64,000 nucleotides of DNA. It comes from Chryseobacterium viscerum. Lineage in GTDB: Bacteria; Bacteroidota; Bacteroidia; Flavobacteriales; Weeksellaceae. The stretch lies in the NCBI RefSeq assembly GCF_002899945.2, contig NZ_PPEG02000005.1, positions 186,001 to 250,000 on the forward strand, read 5' to 3'. The notes beneath the pieces are model-generated. The model saw only the letters and a list, made by a program, of their open reading frames with translations. It made no database searches and had not been told where the DNA came from. This document shows, in pieces, positions 26,977 through 36,992 of this stretch (positions are counted from its first letter, which is position 1; every line of letters begins with the position of its first letter). Both the position numbers and the translations under genes were made by a program.

Positions 26977-29100
26977 TTACAAAATCATACTCAGCTGTAC
27001 TCTTTTTCTGGCTTCATCTACTTCTGTTACCTTTACGCGGACATGCTGGTGAAGTTTTACCACTTCATTGACGTCAGAGACAAATCCATCTTTCAGCTGG
27101 GAAATATGAACCAGTCCGCTTTCTTTTATTCCAAGATCTACAAAACATCCGAAAGCTGTAATATTATTGACAATTCCCGGAAGAATCATGCCTGCTTTTA
27201 AGTCTTTAATGCTTTTAACATTAGGGTCAAACTCAAATACTTTAGCTGCTTTTCTTGGATCCAGACCCGGCTTTTCAAGCTCCTTTAAAATATCTTTTAT
27301 TCCTAAGATCCCGATTTCACCTGTGATATAGCTTTCCGGTTTTACCAGAGCTATTTTTTCTTTGTTAGCGATAAGTTCATCGGTTTTAATTCCTAAGTCT
27401 TTGGCTATTTTTTCTACAATTCCATACGCTTCAGGGTGTACAGCAGAGTTATCCAACGGATTTTTAGCATTCGTAATTCTTACAAAAGCGGCTGCTTGCT
27501 GGAATGCTTTCTCTCCGAGTCTTGGAACTTTCTTAAGCTGCTTTCTGTCTTCAAATGCTCCGTTTTCAGCACGGTAATTGACAATGTTTTCAGCCATTTT
27601 CTCTCCGATTCCTGAAACGTAGCTTAAAAGAGACTTACTTGCGGTATTTAAATTAATTCCCACAGAGTTTACGCACTTCATCACCGTAGAATCCAGTTCA
27701 TTTTTCAGTTGAGTCTGATCTACATCATGCTGATACTGTCCAACACCAATAGATTTCGGATCAATTTTCACCAATTCTGCCAATGGATCAGAAAGTCTTC
27801 TTCCAATGGAAACAGCACCACGCACTGTGACATCATACGTAGGAAACTCATCTCTTGCAATTTTACTTGCAGAATAAACCGAGGCTCCTGCTTCTGAAAC
27901 TACAAAAACCTGCAAAGGCTTATCAAAAGCAATCTTTTTAATGAAAAATTCAGTTTCACGGCTAGCCGTTCCGTTACCAATAGAAATCGCTTCAATATTG
28001 TAAGCATTGACCATAGAACGGATCTTTTTCATAGCCATTCCGCTTTCATTCTGCGGAGCGTGAGGGTAGAGGGTTTCATTGTGTAATAAGTCTCCTTTTT
28101 CATCCAGACATACCACTTTACATCCGCTTCTGTATCCGGGATCAATAGCCAGGATTCTTTTCTGTCCTAATGGGGGAGCCAGAAGGAGTTGGCTTAAATT
28201 TCCGGAAAATATCTCAATGGCCTTTTGATCTGCTTTTTCTTTGGCTTCCTGTAGTGCTTCGTTCGAAATAGCGGGTTCTAAAAGTCTTTTATAACTGTCT
28301 TTTATAGCGAGTGCTATCTGGTCCGAACTTTCATTATTAGATTTGATAATAGCCTTTTCAATAAAATCAATGGCTTCTTCTTTATCTATTCCTATGTTCG
28401 TTTTTACAAATCCTTCCGTTTCAGCTCTTAACATGGCGAGAAGTCTGTGAGAAGGGGTCCTGCTAAGGCTTTCTTCCCATTCAAAATATTGAGAGAATTT
28501 TTGGGCATCTTCTTCATCTTTTTTAGCTTTTACTACTTTGGATGTAACAACTGCCTTACGCTGAAAGAGTCTGCGGAGATTCTTACGGACATACATATTT
28601 TCATTGATCCACTCTGCCATGATGTCTCTGGCACCCTGAAGCGCTTCTTCCTCGGAGGCAACCTCATTGTTCAGATACTTTGAAGCGAGAAACAGAATGT
28701 CGTTATTTTTCTGACTCATAATGATCCTGGCTAAAGGCTCAAGTCCTTTTTCTTTGGCAGCATCAGCTTTGGTCTTCTTACGTTTTTTGAAAGGCAGATA
28801 TAGATCTTCCAGCTCCTGAATATCAAAGCTGTCTTCAATTCTTTGCTGAAGCTCGGGAGTGAGAGCATTCTGTTCTTCTATAGATTTTAAGATAGATTCT
28901 TTTCTCTTGACAATGTCTTCAAACTGCTTGCTGATTTTTGAGATCTGTTCGATCTGTACTTCATCAAGATTTCCGGTTTTATCTTTTCGGTAACGGGAAA
29001 TAAAAGGAATAGTGCAGTCTTCTGCCAATAATTGTAAAGTATTGTTGATGCTCTTTTCAGAAATATTGAGCTGTTTTTGTATAAATTCTACGGTCGTCAT
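26977..29100 (-). CDS. tex: Tex family RNA-binding transcription accessory protein
   Basis: 707 residues with the Tex order: N-terminal helical region, YqgF-like domain ('RILAIDPGYRSGCKVVCLDEKGDLL', ~320-345), helix-hairpin-helix pair ('LLSYVSGIGEKMAENIVNYRAENGAF', ~495-520) and a C-terminal S1 domain ('GMILPGIVNNITAFGCFVDLGIKESGLVHISQL', ~637-670). Tex binds nucleic acid and affects transcription fidelity and expression of some virulence genes in other bacteria. Length is slightly shorter than the ~770 of E. coli YhgF, common in this phylum. Confidence 0.95.
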   Translation of the reverse strand: MTTVEFIQKQLNISEKSINNTLQLLAEDCTIPFISRYRKDKTGNLDEVQIEQISKISKQFEDIVKRKESILKSIEEQNALTPELQQRIEDSFDIQELEDLYLPFKKRKKTKADAAKEKGLEPLARIIMSQKNNDILFLASKYLNNEVASEEEALQGARDIMAEWINENMYVRKNLRRLFQRKAVVTSKVVKAKKDEEDAQKFSQYFEWEESLSRTPSHRLLAMLRAETEGFVKTNIGIDKEEAIDFIEKAIIKSNNESSDQIALAIKDSYKRLLEPAISNEALQEAKEKADQKAIEIFSGNLSQLLLAPPLGQKRILAIDPGYRSGCKVVCLDEKGDLLHNETLYPHAPQNESGMAMKKIRSMVNAYNIEAISIGNGTASRETEFFIKKIAFDKPLQVFVVSEAGASVYSASKIARDEFPTYDVTVRGAVSIGRRLSDPLAELVKIDPKSIGVGQYQHDVDQTQLKNELDSTVMKCVNSVGINLNTASKSLLSYVSGIGEKMAENIVNYRAENGAFEDRKQLKKVPRLGEKAFQQAAAFVRITNAKNPLDNSAVHPEAYGIVEKIAKDLGIKTDELIANKEKIALVKPESYITGEIGILGIKDILKELEKPGLDPRKAAKVFEFDPNVKSIKDLKAGMILPGIVNNITAFGCFVDLGIKESGLVHISQLKDGFVSDVNEVVKLHQHVRVKVTEVDEARKRVQLSMIL

Positions 29101-29139
29101 TGTTCTGTTTTCGGATAGCTAAAATAGGGTTTTTAAAAA

Positions 29140-29217
29140 GAAAAAAGGCGAGTTACCCCGCCTTGAATGTTTTCACAACGGAATAACCCTTATTGTGAAT
29201 TGCTTTTCAAAATTATT
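29140..29217 (-). ncRNA. tracrRNA of the type II-C CRISPR system
   Basis: Reading the minus strand from ~29217, an anti-repeat (29190-29217) is complementary to the first 28 nt of the CRISPR repeat in its minus-strand form: an 15-bp lower stem (with one G-U at its end), a 2x2 bulge, and an 11-bp upper stem. This is followed by the AAGGGTTATTCC nexus region and a terminator hairpin AAGGCGGG-GTAA-CTCGCCTT with six T (29144-29164). The ~78-nt size suits type II-C. It is transcribed divergently from cas9 from box TATATTTG (29222-29229). Confidence 0.88.
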
Positions 29218-29221
29218 ATTA

Positions 29222-29229
29222 CAAATATA
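29222..29229 (-). promoter_or_regulatory. tracrRNA promoter -7 box
   Basis: Minus-strand TATATTTG, exact consensus, 5-7 bp before the start of the anti-repeat. A weaker plus-strand box TATTTTTA (29289-29296) may serve cas9. Confidence 0.6.
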
Positions 29230-29315
29230 GAAGAAAAAATCTTGATCATAATTATGGAAATCCGTAATTCGAATGATTTTTTTATTTCTATTTTTATGTA
29301 GTATCAAAAATTAGA

Positions 29316-32300
29316 ATGATGGTCAAAAATATACTTGGATTAGACTTGGGAACGAACTCTATTGGGTGGGCATTGATAAAACAAGATTTTGAAAATAAGT
29401 ATGGCGAAATTCTTGGGATGGGAAGCCGGATAATCCCAATGTCGCAGGATATTTTAGGCGAATTCGGAAAAGGAAATTCTGTTTCACAAACTTCTGGAAG
29501 AACTGATTACAGAGGAGTGAGAAGACTGCGTGAAAGATTTTTATTGCGAAGAGAAAGACTTCATAGAGTTTTAAACGTTTTGAACTTCCTTCCAGAGCAT
29601 TATGCTTCGCAGATTGATTTTGTGAAACGATTCGGAAAATTCAAAGTTGAAACCGAACCAAAACTTGCTTGGAAAAATATTGAAGGACAATTTTCATTTC
29701 TATTTCAAACCTCTTTCAACGAGATGCTTGAAGATTTCAAGGCAAATGAACAGGATTTAAAAGTTCCATACGACTGGACAATCTATTATCTCCGTAAAAA
29801 AGCACTTTCTCAAAAAATAGAAAAAGAAGAACTGGCCTGGATTCTTTTGAATTTTAATCAAAAACGTGGATATTATCAATTGCGCGGTGAAGATATTGAG
29901 GAAGAAAAAGATAAAGCTTTTGTAAAGTTAAAAGTAGATAAGGTTGTTGATTCTGGAGAAAGTGTCAAAGGAAAAACTCTTTATGATGTGTATTTTGAAA
30001 ATGGTTGGAAATATGAAAAGCAAATTGTAAAAACTGAAGATTGGATCAGGCGCACGAAAGAATTTATTGTTACAGAATCTATTTTAAAAAATGGAGATAT
30101 AAAAAGAACTTTTAAAACTGTAGATTCAGAGAAAGATTGGATTGCAATAAAAACTAAAACTGAACAGGAGATAGACAGATCCCACAAAACCGTTGGAGTA
30201 TACATTTACGAAACTCTTCTTAAAGATCCTAAACAGAAAATCAAAGGAAAACTGGTTCGTACCATAGAAAGAAAGTTTTATAAAGAAGAGCTTAGACAGA
30301 TTTTAGAAAAGCAGAAAGAATTTCACTATGAATTGCAAAGTGATGATTTCTACAACGATTGCATTCGGGAGTTATATAAGAATAATGAAGCACATCAATT
30401 CACTTTGAGCAAAAAAGATTTCGTTCATCTTTTTATGGAGGATATTATTTTTTATCAAAGACCTTTGAGAAGTCAAAAATCGTCTATTTCAAATTGTACT
30501 TTGGAGTTTAGAAAATACAAAGATGAAAATGGAGTTGAATACACTCAATATTTAAAAGCCATTCCGAAATCCAATCCGTATTATCAGGAATTCCGAATCT
30601 GGCAATGGATTTTTAATCTGAATATATATAAAAAGGATAATGATGATAATGTTACGAAAGAATTTTTAAACACTACTAAAGATGTTGAAGATCTGTTTGA
30701 GTTTTTAAATAACAGAAAAGAAGTTGATCAAAAAGCTTTACTCAAATATTTTAAATTAAATGAGAAAACGCATCGTTGGAATTACGTTGAAGACAAAAAA
30801 TATCCTTGTAATGAAACGAAAACAATGATTTATGAAAGATTGAAAAAGGTGGAAAATATTTCTTATGACTTTTTGACTAGAGAAATCGAACAGAAAACCT
30901 GGCACATCATCTATTCCGTAAATGACAAAACAGAATATGAAAAAGCATTAAGATCTTTTGCAGGAAAAAATAATCTTGATGAAAATTCTTTCTTTGAAGC
31001 ATTTAAAAAGTTTCCTCCTTTTAAAAGTGAATACGGTTCCTTTTCAGAAAAAGCCATTAAGAAATTGTTGCCTTTAATGAGACTAGGAAAATATTGGAAT
31101 TACGAAAATATCAATGAGCATTCAAAAGATAGGATTCAGAAAATTATTACCGGCGAATTTGATGAAAATATCAAAGATAAAGTGAGAGAAAAAGCAATTC
31201 ATCTTACGGCTGAAAATGATTTCCAGGGTTTACAATTATGGTTGGCCCAATACATTGTTTACGGAAGACATTCAGAAGCATCAATGATTGGAAAATGGAA
31301 TTCCGCAGATGATTTAGAGGAATTCCTAAAAGAATTTAAACAACATTCACTTCGCAACCCAATTGTAGAACAGGTAATTATAGAAACGCTTCGTGTGGTA
31401 AAAGATATCTGGTTGAAATACGGAAACGGAGCTAAAGATTTCTTCAATGAAATTCATATTGAGTTAGGAAGAGAAATGAAACAAACAAAAGATGAAAGAG
31501 CAGATGCCACAAAAAGAATAACGGAAAATGAAAATACCAATCTTCGCATCAAAGCTTTATTGGCCGAAATGATGAATGACCATTCTGTTGAAAATGTTCG
31601 TCCTTATTCTCCGATGCAGCAAGAGATTTTGAAAATTTATGAAGATGGAATTTTAAAATCAGACATCGAAATTGACGATGATATTCTCAAAATAAGCAAA
31701 ACAGCGCAACCTTCGTTATCTGATTTAAAGAGATACAAACTTTGGTTGGAACAGAAGTATAAATCGCCTTATACAGGACAGATCATTCCATTAAATAAAT
31801 TATTTACAACGGAATATGAAATTGAACATATCATTCCACAAAGCCGATATTTTGATGACAGTTTTAGCAATAAAATTATTTGCGAATCGGCGGTTAATAA
31901 ACTAAAGGATAATTATATCGGTTTAGGATTTATTAAACATTTTGGAGGAACGATCGTTGAATGTGGTTTTGGAAAAAGTGTAAAAGTTTTTGAAGCCGGA
32001 GAATATGTAGATTTCGTTAAAAAGCATTATGCCAATAATAGAGGGAAAAGGAATAAGCTACTTTTAGAAGATATTCCAGAAGAAATGATTCAGCGTCAGC
32101 TTAATGATACACGTCACATCAGTAAATATATTTCAAGGGTTCTTTCCAATATTGTGAGAGTAGAAGATGGTACAGATGAAGGAGTAAATTCCAAAAATGT
32201 TGTGCCTGGAAATGGGAAAATAACATCCCAATTAAAACAAGATTGGGGTCTGAATGATGTTTGGAATGAATTGATCTTGCCACGTTTTGAAAGGATGAAT

Positions 32301-33572
32301 CAATTGACCAATTCAACTGATTTTACTACCTGGAATGAAAATTATCAGAAATTTTTACCAACGGTTCCGATAGAATTCTCAAAGGGGTTTTCAAAAAAAA
32401 GAATAGATCATCGCCATCATGCTTTAGATGCGCTAGTAATTGCTTGTGCTACTAAAGATCATGTAAATTTACTCAATAATCAGTCGGCTAAATCAGACAC
32501 GAAACGATATGATTTGAAAAAGAAACTGATGAAATTTGAAAAATCAGTGTATAATCATTCCCAAACTAATGAAAGAATAGAAAGGGAAGTACCGAAACAT
32601 TTTTTGAAGCCTTGGGAAAACTTTACTGTTGAAGTTAAAAATAATTTAGAGAAAATCATTGTAAGCTTTAAACAAAATCTTCGTGTAATTAATAAAGCTA
32701 CAAATCATTATGAAAAATATGTTGAAAAATATGATGTGAAGGTGAAAGAAAAAGTAGAGCAGACTGGTACGAATTGGGCAATAAGAAAGCCTATGCATAA
32801 AGAAACTGTTTCCGGAAAAATTGATTTGCCTTGGGTAAAAGTTCCGAAAGGAAAAATCTTAACCGCAACCAGAAAAAGTCTGGATACATCTTTTGATTTA
32901 AAATCAATTGCTTCAATTACTGATACCGGGATTCAGAAAATTCTTAAAAATTATCTGGAATTTAAAGGAAGTTTAGAACTTGCATTTTCGCCTGAAGGAA
33001 TTGAAGACATGAATAAAAATATCGAAAAATATAACGATGGAAAACCTCACCAACCTATCAGTAAGGTTAGGGTTTTTGAATTAGGAAGTAAATTTCAGGT
33101 TGGCCAAACCGGAAATAAAAAAGATAAATATGTAGAAGCAGCTAAAGGAACTAATTTATTTTTTGCGGTTTATGAGGATAAAAATGGAAAGAGAAGTTAC
33201 GAAACTATTCCATTGAATGAAGTTATTGAAAGACAAAAACAAGGATTATCTGTTGTTGATTTAAAAGGTACAAATGATTTTTTCCTCTGCCCGAATGATT
33301 TAGTATATATTCCCTCAGGGGATGAAATTGAAAGTGGAAGCAATATTGAATTTAAAAATTTGACAAAAGAGCAAAATGAAAAAATTTATAAGGTTGTAAG
33401 TTTTTCGGGAAGCCAGATATTTTTTTTAAGACATGATATTGCTATATCAGTTGTTAATAAAGGAGAGTTTTCAACATTAAATAAAATGGAACGGGCAATT
33501 GATGGATCAATGGTAAAAGAAAGTTGTATCAAGCTGAAAATAGACCGTTTAGGAAAAGTTTTAAAAGCATAA
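29316..33572 (+). CDS. cas9: Cas9 endonuclease, type II-C (large flavobacterial form)
   Basis: 1,418 residues. RuvC-I 'ILGLDLGTNSIGWAL' (D10), Arg-rich bridge helix (~61-90), RuvC-II 'HIELGREM' (E716), HNH 'EIEHIIPQSRYFDDS...N' (His 838) and RuvC-III 'DHRHHALDA' (H1034/H1035, D1038). All nuclease residues are intact, so an active RNA-guided double-strand nuclease is expected. The size is near the upper end for II-C (many are ~1,000-1,100) but normal for Flavobacteriia. No cas4 or csn2 is present, which with cas1 and cas2 defines II-C. The C-terminal region should contain the PAM-binding domain; the PAM cannot be read from the sequence. Start ATG 29316 or 29319. Confidence 0.97.
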   Translation: MMVKNILGLDLGTNSIGWALIKQDFENKYGEILGMGSRIIPMSQDILGEFGKGNSVSQTSGRTDYRGVRRLRERFLLRRERLHRVLNVLNFLPEHYASQIDFVKRFGKFKVETEPKLAWKNIEGQFSFLFQTSFNEMLEDFKANEQDLKVPYDWTIYYLRKKALSQKIEKEELAWILLNFNQKRGYYQLRGEDIEEEKDKAFVKLKVDKVVDSGESVKGKTLYDVYFENGWKYEKQIVKTEDWIRRTKEFIVTESILKNGDIKRTFKTVDSEKDWIAIKTKTEQEIDRSHKTVGVYIYETLLKDPKQKIKGKLVRTIERKFYKEELRQILEKQKEFHYELQSDDFYNDCIRELYKNNEAHQFTLSKKDFVHLFMEDIIFYQRPLRSQKSSISNCTLEFRKYKDENGVEYTQYLKAIPKSNPYYQEFRIWQWIFNLNIYKKDNDDNVTKEFLNTTKDVEDLFEFLNNRKEVDQKALLKYFKLNEKTHRWNYVEDKKYPCNETKTMIYERLKKVENISYDFLTREIEQKTWHIIYSVNDKTEYEKALRSFAGKNNLDENSFFEAFKKFPPFKSEYGSFSEKAIKKLLPLMRLGKYWNYENINEHSKDRIQKIITGEFDENIKDKVREKAIHLTAENDFQGLQLWLAQYIVYGRHSEASMIGKWNSADDLEEFLKEFKQHSLRNPIVEQVIIETLRVVKDIWLKYGNGAKDFFNEIHIELGREMKQTKDERADATKRITENENTNLRIKALLAEMMNDHSVENVRPYSPMQQEILKIYEDGILKSDIEIDDDILKISKTAQPSLSDLKRYKLWLEQKYKSPYTGQIIPLNKLFTTEYEIEHIIPQSRYFDDSFSNKIICESAVNKLKDNYIGLGFIKHFGGTIVECGFGKSVKVFEAGEYVDFVKKHYANNRGKRNKLLLEDIPEEMIQRQLNDTRHISKYISRVLSNIVRVEDGTDEGVNSKNVVPGNGKITSQLKQDWGLNDVWNELILPRFERMNQLTNSTDFTTWNENYQKFLPTVPIEFSKGFSKKRIDHRHHALDALVIACATKDHVNLLNNQSAKSDTKRYDLKKKLMKFEKSVYNHSQTNERIEREVPKHFLKPWENFTVEVKNNLEKIIVSFKQNLRVINKATNHYEKYVEKYDVKVKEKVEQTGTNWAIRKPMHKETVSGKIDLPWVKVPKGKILTATRKSLDTSFDLKSIASITDTGIQKILKNYLEFKGSLELAFSPEGIEDMNKNIEKYNDGKPHQPISKVRVFELGSKFQVGQTGNKKDKYVEAAKGTNLFFAVYEDKNGKRSYETIPLNEVIERQKQGLSVVDLKGTNDFFLCPNDLVYIPSGDEIESGSNIEFKNLTKEQNEKIYKVVSFSGSQIFFLRHDIAISVVNKGEFSTLNKMERAIDGSMVKESCIKLKIDRLGKVLKA

Positions 33573-33652
33573 ATAATATATATTAAAAATAACATTGAAA
33601 AAGATCTTAAAAAGTTCACTAATGAATAATTTTTATCAAAAAATTTAAACCA

Positions 33653-34881
<1,229 letters not shown>

Positions 34882-34905
34882 ATTTTTAAATCCTAAAAGC
34901 AAAAA

Positions 34906-34936
34906 CAATCTGCTGATTTTCAGTAGATTGTTTTTT
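34906..34936. terminator. Bidirectional terminator between cas2 and CRISPR array
   Basis: CAATCTGCTGA (34906-34916) and TCAGTAGATTG (34920-34930) form an 11-bp stem with one wobble, flanked by five A on the left and six T on the right. It can stop the cas operon (rightward) and the array transcript (leftward). Confidence 0.75.
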
Positions 34937-34939
34937 GAG

Positions 34940-36890
34940 GCTGTGACTAATCACGAAGATAATAATTTTTGAAAGCAATTCACAACTAAAAGCAAGAAAT
35001 ATGATATCCTTGTTCTGCTGTGACTAATCACGAAGATAATAATTTTTGAAAGCAATTCACAACTCAACAGTGTTATCAACAATAATATCAGTGCTGTGAC
35101 TAATCACGAAGATAATAATTTTTGAAAGCAATTCACAACAGAATCATTAAAAGTTACTTTAGGCTTGAAGCTGTGACTAATCACGAAGATAATAATTTTT
35201 GAAAGCAATTCACAACTATCCTGAATGGACTAAAAAGTATTATAAAGCTGTGACTAATCACGAAGATAATAATTTTTGAAAGCAATTCACAACTAACTTT
35301 ATCAATGACTACTTTCCATTTAAGCTGTGACTAATCACGAAGATAATAATTTTTGAAAGCAATTCACAACAACATCTTTCAACATCTCATTAATCAAAGA
35401 GCTGTGACTAATCACGAAGATAATAATTTTTGAAAGCAATTCACAACCTTCTGATCTGTTTTAGGTTTTCACCAAGAGCTGTGACTAATCACGAAGATAA
35501 TAATTTTTGAAAGCAATTCACAACGTAAATGATGATATTTCATTGTTGAGAGTAGCTGTGACTAATCACGAAGATAATAATTTTTGAAAGCAATTCACAA
35601 CAATATTCAGATATGGTAAACAATATAAAAAGCTGTGACTAATCACGAAGATAATAATTTTTGAAAGCAATTCACAACTCAGTACCCCGGGTATAAGTTG
35701 CCACCGGCGCTGTGACTAATCACGAAGATAATAATTTTTGAAAGCAATTCACAACTAGTCTTTAGGTAAATAAATATATTCATCAGCTGTGACTAATCAC
35801 GAAGATAATAATTTTTGAAAGCAATTCACAACGATGACTACACACGAAAAAGCCCTTAAGATGCTGTGACTAATCACGAAGATAATAATTTTTGAAAGCA
35901 ATTCACAACGATCATAAGGGTCTGATATTTCCATTGTCAGCTGTGACTAATCACGAAGATAATAATTTTTGAAAGCAATTCACAACTCTACACTACTAAC
36001 TCTATGTTTCGCATTCGCTGTGACTAATCACGAAGATAATAATTTTTGAAAGCAATTCACAACAACATAAAAACATAACTACATGACAATCAGGCTGTGA
36101 CTAATCACGAAGATAATAATTTTTGAAAGCAATTCACAACTGTATTAATTACCAGATCACTTTTGAAGTCGCTGTGACTAATCACGAAGATAATAATTTT
36201 TGAAAGCAATTCACAACTCATTGGAGTCCTTCCAATTCTCCAACCTCGCTGTGACTAATCACGAAGATAATAATTTTTGAAAGCAATTCACAACAGAGAA
36301 TGTGATATCGAATATAATTTTTCTGCTGTGACTAATCACGAAGATAATAATTTTTGAAAGCAATTCACAACCAGCAATAGCATCTGAATTATCCCGGTAA
36401 TGCTGTGACTAATCACGAAGATAATAATTTTTGAAAGCAATTCACAACGGCACTGGATATGTGTCATTAAAATAATAAGCTGTGACTAATCACGAAGATA
36501 ATAATTTTTGAAAGCAATTCACAACTAACTAAAAAACATCCGTTGATATTCCGTCGCTGTGACTAATCACGAAGATAATAATTTTTGAAAGCAATTCACA
36601 ACACAATGAAGACATTAAAACTAATTTTAGCGGCTGTGACTAATCACGAAGATAATAATTTTTGAAAGCAATTCACAACTTCAAAGATTAAATAGCAAAG
36701 ATCCAATTTGCTGTGACTAATCACGAAGATAATAATTTTTGAAAGCAATTCACAACGAATAGTGAAAGAACACCATTGTTTGTGTAGCTGTGACTAATCA
36801 CGAAGATAATAATTTTTGAAAGCAATTCACAACAGGTATGATAAGTATCTCCATAAATTAGTTGCTGTGATTAATCACGAAGATAGTGAT
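34940..36890 (-). CRISPR. Type II-C CRISPR array: 25 full repeats plus one degenerate, 25 spacers
   Basis: Twenty-five identical 47-bp repeats (plus-strand form begins GCTGTGACTAATCACG and ends GAAAGCAATTCACAAC), first at 34940-34986, last full one at 36787-36833, then a decayed copy at 36864. Spacers are all 30 nt except the second (35064-35092), which is 29 nt. Strand is set by the tracrRNA: the repeat pairs with it only as minus-strand RNA, so crRNAs are transcribed right to left. No spacer matches another part of this window by eye. Identity of all 25 repeats and an intact cas set indicate a functional, recently active locus. Confidence 0.98.
36864..36890 (-). repeat. Degenerate terminal CRISPR repeat
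   Basis: Only the first ~22 bp of the plus-strand repeat form are kept (one C-to-T change at the eighth base); the half that pairs with tracrRNA is lost. In transcript order this is the first repeat, with no spacer before it, so the loss costs no guide. Confidence 0.9.
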
Positions 36891-36901
36891 TTATTCTTTA
36901 C

Positions 36902-36909
36902 CAAAATTA
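36902..36909 (-). promoter_or_regulatory. Candidate pre-crRNA promoter -7 box
   Basis: Minus-strand TAATTTTG, an exact TAnnTTTG match, lies 12 bp outside the degenerate repeat and points into the array. A start about 5-8 bp on would give RNA that enters the degenerate repeat and then spacer 25. Confidence 0.5.
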
Positions 36910-36935
36910 TACTGTTATTTTTGATGCTTAATAAA

Positions 36936-36972
36936 TAAAAAAAGCCTGATTATAACAAAATGCAATCAGGCT
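36936..36972 (-). terminator. Terminator of the plug-domain surface protein gene
   Basis: AGCCTGATT (36943-36951) pairs with AATCAGGCT (36964-36972), followed on the minus strand by seven T. It separates the gene ending at 36993 from the array promoter region. Confidence 0.8.
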
Positions 36973-36992
36973 GTATAATAACTTGAAATTAA

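Noticed and set aside
34882..34939. cas2-proximal side as the crRNA promoter
   Set aside because: No TAnnTTTG box points into the array, and the tracrRNA pairs only with minus-strand repeats.
36603..36632. Self-targeting by spacer 22
   Set aside because: I found no matching sequence in this window by eye; a whole-genome search is needed.
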